Assembly: GCF_014805625.2 (NCBI RefSeq)
Contig: NW_023998414.1
Location: forward strand, 20,043,724-20,107,723
Direction of reading: 5' to 3'
DNA length: 64,000 bases
DNA from: Glossina fuscipes
Taxonomy: Eukaryota; Arthropoda; Insecta; Diptera; Glossinidae
This document shows, one piece after another, positions 39,450 to 50,190 of the stretch. The translations under genes and the position numbers were made by a program. The first letter of the stretch is position 1. Every line of letters starts with the position of its first letter. The notes beneath the pieces were generated by a model. The model made no database searches. It saw nothing but the letters and a program-made list of their open reading frames with translations, and was not told where the DNA came from.

Positions 39450-39482
39450 TATACCCTTGTAGCACAAGTTGTGAAGGGTATA
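39450..39482. other. Nested hairpin at a GGGTATA motif
   Basis: Outer arms TATACCCTT (39,450-39,458) and AAGGGTATA (39,474-39,482) enclose an inner palindrome CACAA-G-TTGTG, with GTAG bulged on the left. The sequence resembles the terminus of fly dispersed repeats ending in GGGTATAAA; a TCTGTCTGTC block follows about 55 bases later. It probably marks one end of such an element. Confidence 0.5.
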
Positions 39483-39965
39483 AAGATTGAGAGGTTAACG
39501 AGAATAGGAATATTTTGAAAGTTTTCTATCCCTCTGTCTGTCATCAGTATATGTTTACTGTTTATACAAAGGGCGTACGTTGATTCGCTTTCAAGGACGA
39601 TATAATATCTAATATAAAAGATTTCTCGCTTAGCAACTTTAACAATTTTTAGAAAATTTTACGGTCGAATAAATTGCCGCCATCTTTGCCAGGCATTCAA
39701 TGCAAAAGACAATCGATGTTCTCGTTAACTAAACGTCTATAGTTATCCAAATTCTTGAGGAGAGCTTTATTGAATTGAATTCATTCATAATTCTATTTAG
39801 CATTGATTAAGTTGGGGTTTTTCATAACATCTACTGTTAGTTGCTTTTGCAATGTTTTTGCTAGAAATGCAAATGATTTACCTGAAACTCACTTAATGGT
39901 CATAAATTTAATAGTAAATATCTCTTAACGGTCACTAGTGTTTTATTTGTTAATTAATTTAAAAT

Positions 39966-39994
39966 CAAATGCAAATGCAAATGCAAATGCAAAT
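39966..39994 (+). repeat. (AAATGC)n array, overlapping octamers
   Basis: CAAATG repeats five times in tandem, creating four overlapping copies of ATGCAAAT, the POU-domain octamer. A shorter array of the same unit lies at 45,943-45,964. Regulatory use is inference only. Confidence 0.8.
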
Positions 39995-40989
39995 GAAAGA
40001 TGTGTGAGTTAAATAAATAGATATAGGAATACGAGTAACAAAGTATTTAATGCAGAATATAGAGAAAATAGTTATGTATGGCGTTGGTATAAATATCGAT
40101 AGGTAACATATTTAGTGACCGGTGCGGATAACATAAGTTGTCAACAAGTCTCAAAACAGTTATCATTGATTTCAATCTCATTTAAGTTAAATTTAAACTT
40201 CATCTGCACATAAATACCTAAATAAGTAAGGGGACAAACAAACGCATTAAAATGTATATTTATTTTGTACAATCATTGGCATAAATTTTATTTCTACAGC
40301 TTCTGATAATTAAACAAATATGGATAATAAGCAAACACATATGTTTTATGCAATTCGTACATAGATATGCATGATATGATGTTATGATGTGAAATTATCA
40401 TGCGGCAGCAATAATCGTGTACAATTTTGATTAGCAATCGTTCTAATTTGACAACAATTTCAATAATTCATAATATTTGATATGATCATAAACGAAGATT
40501 AACATTCATAGATTCATCATCAATTTATTAAAACTTTTACGGACAACCTTGTCCCACATTATTAAATTACAATATTTCGTTATGAATAATGTCAATAAAT
40601 GGGAAAACGTTTTAAAGCTTAAAGCAACCGCTCGTTTTTCTACCCTAAATCGCATGCACAATCCGCAAGGATACAAACCCACAAGGGTACAAGGGGTACT
40701 AGGGCATATTGAGTTTGCGCACAAGTATGCCGCACATGGGACAGACTTCCCCTAATTTATACCGATGGATTGAAAAGCACTTTCTGAATCGTTTTGAGTT
40801 GGTCTTTCGATCTGTGCTACTGACCGTCTGTCCATCTTTTAATCTGCTACGCAATATTCGAAATAATACGCTGTTCGCATGTATTCTGATAATTTTTTTT
40901 ACTTGAAAAAGATATTCATTGAGAAAAATTGGTACTTGGTACTCACCTTTCTGGCTGCATACCGGTACCGCGATATTGGTATGGCATCG

Positions 40990-41560
40990 ATGCAATCGTC
41001 GACCCATTTTCATACTTCTTCAGCATAGCAACACCGCGTGGCAGCCAAGCCATGCTGCATCGATATGGGTGGCTGTTTTGGACGCACCCCATGAAATTTT
41101 GCATTTGAGATTGTCGTACGAGGTCGACTTTTCGTCGCCAATCACCACAATAGGTCGCATAGAAGTCTTCTTTTTTTTACTTGCAATAAGACCAAGAAAT
41201 GGCATTTTTAGTCAATTCGTGTGGTAAACATTTTGCCTCCTTTGGCAAATGTTCCCATCTCATCTAAATGTCTAGAAACCGTTGATTCATCAATCTGCTA
41301 AGCCGCTCGAAAGCTCCTTGGCGAAGTGCACTGTATCCAATAAGTCTTGCAAATTTTTGTCTTCGAACTTTTCCCATTGACATCATAAACACCACTTTTA
41401 AGCCGTCGACAATTGGGATATGATAAAGCAACCTTACTTCGCCCGAAGATTTCTTCAAATCAAACGACAAAACTAATGAACGTAGAAAATGCAAATTTTG
41501 ATTGTTCCATGATTTGCGTCTGTATACACTGAATAACTCAATAATACTCAACTGGCGAAA
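40990..41560 (-). pseudogene. Internally deleted mariner transposase
   Basis: The minus strand starts with SLVLSFDLKKSSGEVRLLYH, then KSGVYDVNGK, EDKNLQDLLDTVHFAKELSS (a second frame), STVSRHLDEMG, LPHELTKN, VIGDEKSTSYDN and CKISWG. These are the N-terminal HTH domain, the linker and the first catalytic block (GDEK) of a mariner transposase, in order but in several frames. The next recognisable part is SMQHGLA followed by AEEV and KWVDDCID, which normally lies after the third catalytic Asp. About a hundred residues containing the second and third catalytic Asp are therefore missing. Frameshifts and a stop make it dead. Motif names are from known mariner patterns; exact ends are not defined because I did not find the TIRs. 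Confidence 0.7.
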
Positions 41561-41639
41561 GGTCAAAATTATCAACTATAACCGTTTTTTACATTGATGC
41601 TTCGCATTATTTTATCATTTTCATCAAGAGATATCGCTG

Positions 41640-41830
41640 ATTAAAATATACGCAATCACTTGTTTCGGTCCAACGACGAACGTTCTTGAAAATGTTTGGA
41701 ATTGGACGACTTTTCCGACCACTTCCCGTAAAATTTACTTACTTTGAAAGTCGTTGCATGAATAACTAACTGTATTAAGCGAAATGATGTTGGGTAGGCC
41801 GTGTTCCACTATAGTGTGTTTTTACTTGTT
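41640..41830 (+). repeat. Dispersed repeat family A, copy ending at 41,830
   Basis: This is the best match to the copy ending at 7,050. Shared blocks are CGACGAACGTTCTTGAAAAT, TCCGACCACTTCCC, GAAAGTCGTTGCATGAATAA, GGCCGTGTTCCACTATAG and the terminal TTTTTACTTGTT. It lies about 80 bases from the mariner remnant. Confidence 0.65.
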
Positions 41831-42172
41831 CAGTTTTCCAAACAGCTTAATGAAAAATATTTTTATTTTTTTTCAAAAAAAGCGGCTTTGTACACAATTT
41901 TTGAAGAAAAGTTTTCGCTCTTTCAGCAATCGTCGGTTGTAGAAGAAATCAAGTTTACGTCCATATCGGTGCTAAGTTTTGAAAAACGCAAAACAAATGA
42001 GGTTAATATCTATGTGCAATCGCTTAGCAAAATTGATGACAATTTCGAACTCCCTTACAACTCTCCGATCCGAGCTAGTCGAATTTCCGCAGCCGCGAAT
42101 CCCTATTCGAATTGGGAATTTGAAGATTTGAACAATTTACATTTCTATAAGAGAGAACATGTAAAAAATTAA
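41801..42172 (+). other. Open frame of 123 codons, unknown, doubtful
   Basis: The frame starts inside repeat family A (first ten codons) and continues past it for about 110 codons to a stop at 42,172. The later part (for example EVNIYVQSLSKIDDNFELPY and SAAANPYSNWEFEDLN) has balanced, protein-like composition, unlike most frames here. I recognise no domain. A weak splice-acceptor-like TTCCAAACAG sits at about 41,840. It could be an exon, a retrotransposon piece or chance. Confidence 0.15.
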
Positions 42173-42571
42173 AACTTTCGTATTTAGGGTTTCGTTTTTA
42201 AACGATTTATCGCTCGTCATCTCATGTCGACTTGGATTATATTTAAAATAAACGTTGTTCGTCGGATGAAAATTACCAATCATATCCATAACTATATTTT
42301 CTCTTCTTTTGCTTACGTAATGTTCACGTAAGATAAAAGACAAAAATAATTCGGAAAAATTTCAATTTCAATTTATCGTCAATAAGTTACAAATTAAAGA
42401 AGGCATCACCATTTATTCTCCATTAACCGAACCCATGTAAATATTTTATGGAAAAATGCTTTTGCTATTCCGCAAACGAACTATAACTTTATGTTTGCTC
42501 AAGATGGTCTCTATCCAAAATTCGCCCGCAAGAAATACAACTTATTTATTTGCTTAACACCAATTTCAAAG

Positions 42572-42602
<31 letters not shown>
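42572..42602 (+). repeat. Poly-A tract abutting assembly gap
   Basis: A 28-base A run is followed by TAC and then the N run. The homopolymer probably caused the break. Confidence 0.9.
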
Positions 42603-42702
42603 NNNNNNNNNNNNNNNNNNNNNNNNNNNNNNNNNNNNNNNNNNNNNNNNNNNNNNNNNNNNNNNNNNNNNNNNNNNNNNNNNNNNNNNNNNNNNNNNNN
42701 NN
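42603..42702. other. Assembly gap, 100 N
   Basis: Exactly 100 N, the conventional size for a gap of unknown length. Open frames spanning it are meaningless, and the order and distance of the two flanks rest on scaffolding. Confidence 1.
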
Positions 42703-45700
42703 CTTCTTTTACTTTAGCTAAGTAATGCAATTGAATAAAATGTAAACATTTTATCAATAATAGTACACCCAGATCAACTCAACCTGACTCGCCCGTTCTC
42801 TCATATGCACGCATATAGAATACGTAAACACATTCATGCACACATTCAACTACTATCACATTCAATCATATCACAAAGTATAAGAGAAGATACTTGCATG
42901 AAGGAAATTATCTATATATATGAAATGCGTATATTTTGCATTGTTGTGTGATGCTCAAAATCTTTGGTACGTGCGCTTCATTGACCTGGAAATAAAATTA
43001 TCAACAAAATCGAATTATGATTGCAAAAATCAAAATCTTCAAGATTATCAGGAACATCGGAAGCAACAATGACAACACCAACAAAATCAACTACAACAAC
43101 AACAACAACAATAATAATAGTAATCAAACCAATCATTTTTGCAACTATTGATCAATGCCATCATCAACATATGAACGATGTATATATATATATATTTATA
43201 TGTATAAATAAGTGTATCTCATATACGAAAGATAGCAGCTGCACCAACATCGCAAAAGAAGAAGAAAAATATCAATCATAAATAAACACAACCAGTAAAA
43301 TATAAAAACTGCTGCATATGCTGGCGTAAATTCTGAAATATCGGAAATTGGTAGAATATTTAAGCTTTAATATAAGTCTCAATCTTCGAGCTATGCAAAA
43401 GCACTTTACCGCATATTACTTTAAAGCAAATAGCTTTGAATTGTGTTATACAAAATTAAAGCGGTATAGCGATTTATGAATAATTAATAATTCATTTGTT
43501 CGTTGATTATTTTAGACAACACATTTTCATAGCTATCGTACTTGCATTGTTATTAATCCGAAAACGCGCATTCATCGTATACGCTATTAATTAAAATAAG
43601 ATTTTAAAGCAATTTGCCAATATGTGACTTTTCGTTCGCCCAGCAATTCGCTCCGCCGTCTACTATCCATGGCTATCCAATAGCTTTTGCTATCGAAAAT
43701 ATTGAAATTGGAATGTGATACATGGCTTATAATTTCATATTCTATGATATTTGTTTACGCCATCACGATTAGGTTTGAAATCATGCACTCATCATCTCAA
43801 ATCACCGACAAGCCTTGGAATATTTGTGTAATCTACACCTTACAGAAAATAACGGCATTTAATTATGCAGAAATAATTAATTACTAAGCCAACTAGAAAG
43901 TCCATCACAAAATATTTCTTGTCGGTTCGCTACTAATCCTCTTAACATTAAGCGAAATCTTTGCAGTCAAAATCATCCCAAGGAGACAAAATTTTCTTCA
44001 TTTTCAGATTATGGAAGCCCGCTTCGAAATCTGCTGTTTCCGCCAGAATGGGAAATGGGTTTCCGTTCGAACGCACACGTTTCTATGAACCACTTCTAAT
44101 ACATTTATGCATGCTTTTCATTGCTATTTTCAAACGTTGGGCTTATTTCGTACTCAGTCACACAAATTTTACACGAGATTTAAATTCATGCCAAGTAGGG
44201 CAAGCTGGCTGATAAATGGATTATTCAAAATACGTTCGTAGATATTCCAGCGTACAATGCCACGAATCTAATGCCGTTGATTTTATTTTTTAGTTGCGCT
44301 AGCATAGTGCTATAAATAATGCGTTTTGCAATAAATAATCCTTTCTCTGACTTTCGCGCACGTTTCTTATTAAAATTGACTTCATAGCTTTTATTAATGA
44401 CCTTCGATACCGAAAGTAAATTTTCTCGTAAATTTTCTACATAATAAACATTTTCGCGACTTATACTTTTATTTTTTCCAATGGAAATTTTTCAAAAATC
44501 ACTTTTGGCCATTTTTATTACGTTGCTTGTAGGTTCGAATTACTAAATTTTCGTTTTATCAGAACATATGTACACACAGCAATCCGTATCTAATTACCAG
44601 ACTTGCAGCAATTCACAGGCTTCTTTCCTCCAGGATTTGTTCTCTCAATTGCCTGATTATCTTTCACATTAAAAATTTTTGTGAACATTTCTTTCTTCAT
44701 TCGCCTTTCTAGTTTTTTGTTCTTCCTCGAAATCCTTCACCCATAAAACAGTTGGTACAGACAGTAGGTACAGGCGTAGTTCATCTTCAATATCCAAACT
44801 GTATCGGCGCATTTCTACTAAACTATATAATAATAATGATAGGGCAAACAGTTCGTCCCCAATTTCGAAGTCTATTCCTTTAATGATCGTTTAAAAGGCC
44901 TCTTACATTTCGCCCCTATTTCATATCTTTAGATAAAAAGGGGAATTTTCAATTTTCCCGCATATCCTTTGAATTTTCCAATTTCGCTATTTGATCGCGC
45001 TTAGAAGAGATAAATTAAAATATATTATATCTGCGGATATCTTTCAGTTCTTCGCTTCTCTTCCATTCTGTGAATTTAAAAAAAAAAGTCACGCTATTAC
45101 TTTTTGTACGAACTTTAATTCTCTTACTTCAATATCACAAAATCAGAAGAAAAAACCGCAGCTCGGCTTGAATAGAATCGGAAAAAAGTCAAATTTAGAA
45201 ACAAAATGCAAAAAATTCCACTTTCCAAGGATTGATTTTGACAATCTGCTCTTGATGTCGTGATAAGCAGCCGGTGATGTAGTGGAAGCCGTCCGTAATG
45301 TCCGTAATTAAAGCTGTTCCAATAAGTTACACTCACGTTTGACCTTCTTCTCTTGATGCCTTCATAACATAATACGATTAAATATTTAAAATGTCTTACG
45401 TAATATTAAAAGCTTTGTCCAAACTATTCACAGGACATTTTTTCTTTATTTATACACCTTCCCCAAAATAAAGTTGAAATGTTTGCCATCATATCAAGAG
45501 AATTGTATAATATGTCGTAACTATTTGGACACCCCAATACACATGATAACTACAAGCATCCTTATTAGCATTACAAAGTCATTTCTAATATAAAATACGA
45601 ATGCAAAACAATTATATGCCTTAGGGTGAATTACAGATACTACTACTCCATCTAACGTTCAACACTGCTCTCATTTAAAGTGAAATTTTCTAACTAAACA

Positions 45701-46100
45701 AGGGACAAATATTTTTTAAAGAGAAATTTTAAAATACAAAAGAAAGGATATAATCAAAAGAAAAGTAAAGTTCCTTTCATATAGTGCGGAACAGTTTATG
45801 AAAAATGTAATTTCTTTTTCAAATCCCTGTTAACAAGTAATCAACCAAATATATATTAAATTAAAAATTCTTCTGACAACTTTTAAAACAACAAAAAATT
45901 ACTAAGTACACAAAGAAAATTTAAAATGTTATACAGAAGCAGACAAATGCAAATGCAAATGCAAGATTGCAAAGAGAAACAGGCAAAATAAAAAAGAAAG
46001 CGAAAAGTGAAAAGTGAAAATAGATAGATGCATATTTAGGCACGGGGGCTATTCAAAAAAAAAATAAATAAATAAATAAGCTGGCCCTTTATTTTACTCG
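42703..46100. other. Unassigned sequence
   Basis: No gene is supported. It holds an (AAC)n run at 43,084-43,110, an AT run near 43,182, and the short (AAATGC)n array at 45,943. Frames of 83-90 codons at 43,961 and 44,991 have no recognisable domain. Confidence 0.5.
45943..45964 (+). repeat. Short (AAATGC)n array
   Basis: ACAAATGCAAATGCAAATGC contains overlapping ATGCAAAT octamers, the same unit as at 39,966. Confidence 0.75.
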
Positions 46101-46109
46101 AAAAATATC

Positions 46110-46445
46110 AATTTTGTCCCATTCAAAGCAGTCTCGCCGAGATATAAGACACTTGTGCCAGTGCTTTCTTCATTCCACGAAGCATTGCTAATACGCGCCT
46201 TTTGGTATCGCTTTGATGGAAAATTCTCCGTGGTTTAATGGGTCTTCCTAGAGCAGGGAATCGACCATGTTCGGTGAATACGATGACCGAGGAATGACAA
46301 CGGTGTTGCCTTGCCCGACATACCAACATTTTCAGCAACTTCTCTACTAGTGATTCGACGATTCTCCGATTGGAATTTTCTTCATTGCTGCAACGTTTTC
46401 ATCGGTTCTTAACGCGCGCTGGGTCGTCCAAAGCGGGCTTGTACA
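46110..46445 (-). pseudogene. Internally deleted mariner-like transposase
   Basis: Read on the minus strand: ALRTDENVAAMKKI, then NRRI and, after a small frameshift, TSREVAENVGMSGKA. These are the second HTH block of a mariner-like transposase (pattern SRTDENV...ENRRITIREVAEDVGIS). The next recognisable block is QCFVE, a stop, RKHWHKCLIS then FEWDKIDIF, which matches the C-terminal WKKRWHKCIISEGDYFEGDKI segment. The whole DDD catalytic core is missing, leaving about 335 bp. Upstream of ALRTDENV the sequence breaks into a poly-T run at 46,457-46,473, so the 5' part was probably lost or interrupted by an insertion. Stops and frameshifts make it dead. It is a decayed non-autonomous relative, same orientation as the candidate at 46.8-47.2 kb. 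Confidence 0.72.
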
Positions 46446-46834
46446 ACTTAGAAATATTTTTTTTTTTTTTTTTATTCACACTAAAGAAGACATCTAGTCT
46501 CTACATAATATGCCAAAAACAAAGTAAAAATACAAAATGGTCGATATTTTTGTTGGACCTGTAGTAGGAACATAACAAAAAAAAAAAATAAAAAGCTTGG
46601 AAAATCGGATGTGCGACGTAAGTCACGAAATTTGAAAAATAATTTTCTTTTTTTCTAGACATCTTATATATATATATTTATACATATATGTAGTAATTTT
46701 CAATATAAGCAATGCTTATTTTTCCCCTATTCTCTACGTTAGCAGGAAAGCTAAAAAAATTCGATCTATTTTTTGATAAAATTCAAGTTTCATTAAAATG
46801 TACTTGTCACGAAGCTTAGCAATCAAAATGTTCA

Positions 46835-47165
46835 CCATCATTATCTATACAGGCTTGAGCCTTTTGTGAGGTAGCTTCCCGGTGTCTTCACCATAAAGAC
46901 TTTGTTCATCGAGTCATTTTCGCACATCTTTAACTTTGCCGAGCCCTTGATCTTGAATAAAGACGGCAAGCATCGATCTGAATCATTACTAAGCAGAAAA
47001 CTTAATTTGGAAATCATTTCCCGGATTGGTTTTTCTACTCACGATTGGACTGTTCGATAGCTTAGGGCTCGTTTCACTACAAGCTAACTTAGTCATTTCC
47101 ATGGTTTCGGTTGCGTTTAATCCACACTTTAACACGGACAGCCATCTCTTTATTCATTCATATAT
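46835..47165 (-). pseudogene. Possible second internally deleted mariner-like element
   Basis: The minus strand reads SVLKCGLNATETMEM near 47,090-47,135, similar to the N-terminal 'KLGKNATETFEM' of mariner-like transposases. About 250 bases later it reads QKAQACIDNDGEHFDC and a stop at 46,830-46,880, similar to the C-terminal 'RWQKCIDNDGEYF' ending. The DDD core is absent. Both matches are short and from memory, so the call is tentative, but their order and spacing fit a deletion derivative of similar size to its neighbour. Confidence 0.42.
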
Positions 47166-47965
47166 ACGAAACGACAACGGCTTCTAAATAGCCGAAACCT
47201 ATATTGAGCAAGCATCAATCTATGAACTATGTATACCAAAAAATTCGGAAAAAATGAACGTGTCATGTACGTTTCATAAAGTTACGTATGGCAATGAACA
47301 GAATTTCATTGCGTATCTAACGTATCTACGTATATGTATATATTTATATATACATATATATTTAGAAGGGTGTATATAAAAATTTTTTTTTTTTTAAATT
47401 GCTCTTCCTTTTTAAAGACGTCACAAGGGGAATAAAAAAATTAATATACCTTTTTAAATCAAAGACGCTAGAAGAATGTATAATTGTACGCCACACTTTT
47501 AAGGCGAAACAAGACGCAGCAGCGCAACAGAATATAAAACATGAAAAAGGATAACAAGTACACTCAAGTACAGTTTCTATGAGTATGCGTGCACGAAGGA
47601 AATGTGGTGTAGACAATGCGGTTCTTGGTCAACGTACGAATAAAAAAAAAGGAAAAAAAAAAAAAAAGGGAAAAATAATAATAATAAACCTAAAAGAGAA
47701 AACAACTAACAACTAAGCGGAAGCGGAAATGAACTTTTAAAAGTGTACAAAGCACAACATTATAGATGACAAGATTCAAAAAGAGTAAAAAAAAAATGAA
47801 AGAAAAAATAAAAACCAGCAGGCATATGAATAAATTGAGTTTGAGATCATCTTCTAACAATATATTCGGTTTCTTTTTTTTTATTTGTGCTATATGTATA
47901 CAAACATATAACGTAACAAATAAATGATAAAATTTTATTAACATGTACAGATAACGTATATATGC

Positions 47966-48009
<44 letters not shown>

Positions 48010-48456
48010 CCAATTACGTTCAGGCAATCAATGCTTTTAAAGCTTAAAACTTTTCAACGGAATTCCTTACCAAAATTTTTATTTCTATCTACTAAATACA
48101 AATAACTTTATACGGAGAAGAATTTAACTTCTCTTCGAATGAATAATACATTAACAAGCGGTGATTGTAGCTTTATATTCCTGATGTAAGATAGTAAGTA
48201 AAATTACTTTACGGAAATCAAATAAAACTTATGTCTTAATATTCCCTCGACTATAACGAGAGGAATATAAACTTAAATTATATCACAAGCAGCCATTTAA
48301 TTTTAAAAAGTTGATTAAGAAACTAGAAAAATTTCATATTTCTTAAAACAGTCGGGTTACATTCACTGAATCAAAATGAAATCATTTTCCTAACCTCAAT
48401 GCGTCAGTGAGAATAAAGAAATTTACAATGTTTTGAGCAAATTTCACAAAATCTAA
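47166..48456. other. Unassigned sequence with A/T tracts
   Basis: No gene is supported. It includes A-rich tracts near 47,643-47,670 and (AT)n at 47,957-48,006. A 107-codon minus frame at 47,690-48,013 begins in the AT repeat and is not considered real. Confidence 0.5.
47957..48006. repeat. (AT)n microsatellite
   Basis: An alternating AT run of about 50 bases. Confidence 0.95.
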
Positions 48457-48714
48457 ATGATGAGCATTCAAAATTCAAGATTCGCCCTAAGAATGCGTAT
48501 AAATTTCTCACTTGCTTGTAACGTGTTGTTCTTGTTGTTGCAGTTGTCTTTGGTGGACGAAAACAATATACGGGCAAATGAAGATGAGCAAACTAAAAAG
48601 TTTGCTTTTTATGTTAAACTAGCAGCAGGAACAACAGCCGTACTGACTAGCCGTAATAACAAGAACAGTGGCAATAAAATTTCAAAAAAGGAAATTGCAC
48701 TTCAAAGACAATAA
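48457..48714 (+). other. 85-codon open frame with secretion-signal-like start, doubtful
   Basis: The predicted peptide begins with a basic stretch (SRFALRMRI), then a hydrophobic core (FSLACNVLFLLLQLSLV), then a polar tail rich in Asn, Glu, Lys and Ser (DENNIRANEDEQTKKFAFYV). That is the layout of a signal peptide or single membrane anchor. An alternative reading is an exon starting after TGTTCTTGTTGTTGCAG (about 48,540), a good splice-acceptor-like sequence. No homologue is recognised, and it is followed by A-tracts. It may be chance. Confidence 0.18.
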
Positions 48715-48894
48715 CTGAAGAACGAAAGAAAAAAAAAAAAAAAAAGATAACAAAAGCACAAAATGTAAAAGTTTTTTATTTAACATTAGTACTAACGTCG
48801 CTTCACGCTACTTGCTCCCGCAAACGTGTCATCAGAAAATAAAACAAGACACGATTCATCATCGCAAAATACAAACAAATCTAAAACTAAACGT

Positions 48895-48943
48895 AAAAAA
48901 AAAAAAAAAAAAAAAAACACAAACACAAACACAAACACAAACA
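48895..48943 (+). repeat. Poly-A followed by (ACAAAC)n
   Basis: About 23 A, then about four ACAAAC units. Confidence 0.9.
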
Positions 48944-49190
48944 AAATTACAGTAATTTCAAATATGACGTTTAACTCTCCGATTTGCTAGCCTCGTCAAC
49001 TCGTACAACAAGATTTTGTTTTTTTTTTCTCTTTTAGTTAACTAAAAATCATTTTATTTGATAAATAATGCCGGAGGTGTCGATGCTCAAATTATTAAAT
49101 ATTTTTCGTAGTGCTCGACTCGCCAATTACTTTGCACAAGGAATACACAATGCAGGCCGAGAATTATGTTAATTCCCACAAACAAAATAA

Positions 49191-49210
49191 TTTTTTTTTT
49201 TTTTTTTTTT
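49191..49210 (+). repeat. Poly-T tract
   Basis: A 20-base T run. Confidence 0.9.
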
Positions 49211-49894
49211 TATTATTTATTTATGCTCATATCTAGTTTCAGCAGAACTTTTATTAAAGCAATAGTTATTTTGGTGATTGGCTTCTCTCACTGCCAAGTA
49301 CAGGCACATACACACGCATAGATATCATGTTTTTTAATATACATATTGCGATAAAAGAGCCTATAAACTCAAGTAAAAAAAAAAAATAAAAAAAAACCTG
49401 AACTTTAATTTTCCCTTATATGAAGTCTCTCCGTTAAAAATAGCAAAACTAGAAGCCAAAGCAAAACGTAAAATAAGGCGCAGAGAAATAAAAACAAATT
49501 GAAAGCAATATTCACCTTGAACCGAATCACGGATACCTACTACTATTAAATCGGAATATCAGAATATATGAAAATAGATGACGATAAAACTGTAAGAGTA
49601 AAAAATAATGCCAACGAATTCTAATTCGATATTTCCACGGATGTGGTAATTACTTCCATTGAATGGAAATAAGTACAAGTGGTAAGCTCTTGCGAGTGGT
49701 AATGCGAATAAAATCATTAAATTTTATTTTGGGATAAGTTTGGCTATGTTATCACTAAGGATTTTTCTATACGGAGATTACTCCCGTTTCCGAACAAAGA
49801 AATCAACCAAAAAAAAACTGTATAAGGAGTTTATGTTGATTTTTTTGCAACTTGAGAGCACCGAGAGCAACGACAATAATCACAGTGACATGAT

Positions 49895-50190
49895 ATAGAT
49901 GAAGAAAGATGTGCAGGAGAGTAGGCGAAGAAAGGAAAGCAGGAAGCGAAGCGTAAGAGATATACGTAAAGAGGGAGGAACGCACGTATGGAGAAACTGG
50001 TGTCAGGAAAGTGGATTAGATGGGAGGAAAAACGTAAAGCCCAAGGGAAAGTTGAAAGGACGAGGAAGTGTATGGAAGAAATATATTCAAGTAGTGGGAA
50101 AAAGCGACAGGCAGACGAGGCAAAAAAACATATTGAGAAGAAGAGAGTAGGGATAGAAGTGTGGCGAGTAAGAGCTTACACAGGCTTGGG
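49895..50190 (+). other. Purine-rich, strand-asymmetric block
   Basis: By direct count, 186 of 240 bases (77.5%) in 49,921-50,160 are A or G, without a simple repeat period. Both plus-strand frames through it are open for 83-100 codons, as expected from the scarcity of T, and encode Lys/Arg-rich peptides. I regard the frames as by-products of the composition rather than genes. Confidence 0.6.

Larger units (their letters stand above)
36846..40985. other. Unassigned sequence
   Basis: No gene is supported. It includes GTCTGTCC-type repeat traces at about 40,830, a hairpin at 37,098, a nested hairpin at 39,450 and an AAATGC array at 39,966. A 71-codon minus frame at 39,329-39,544 has no domain. 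Confidence 0.45.

Noticed and set aside
42491..42757. Open frames across the N run
   Set aside because: The sequence is unknown there, so the reading frame cannot be followed.
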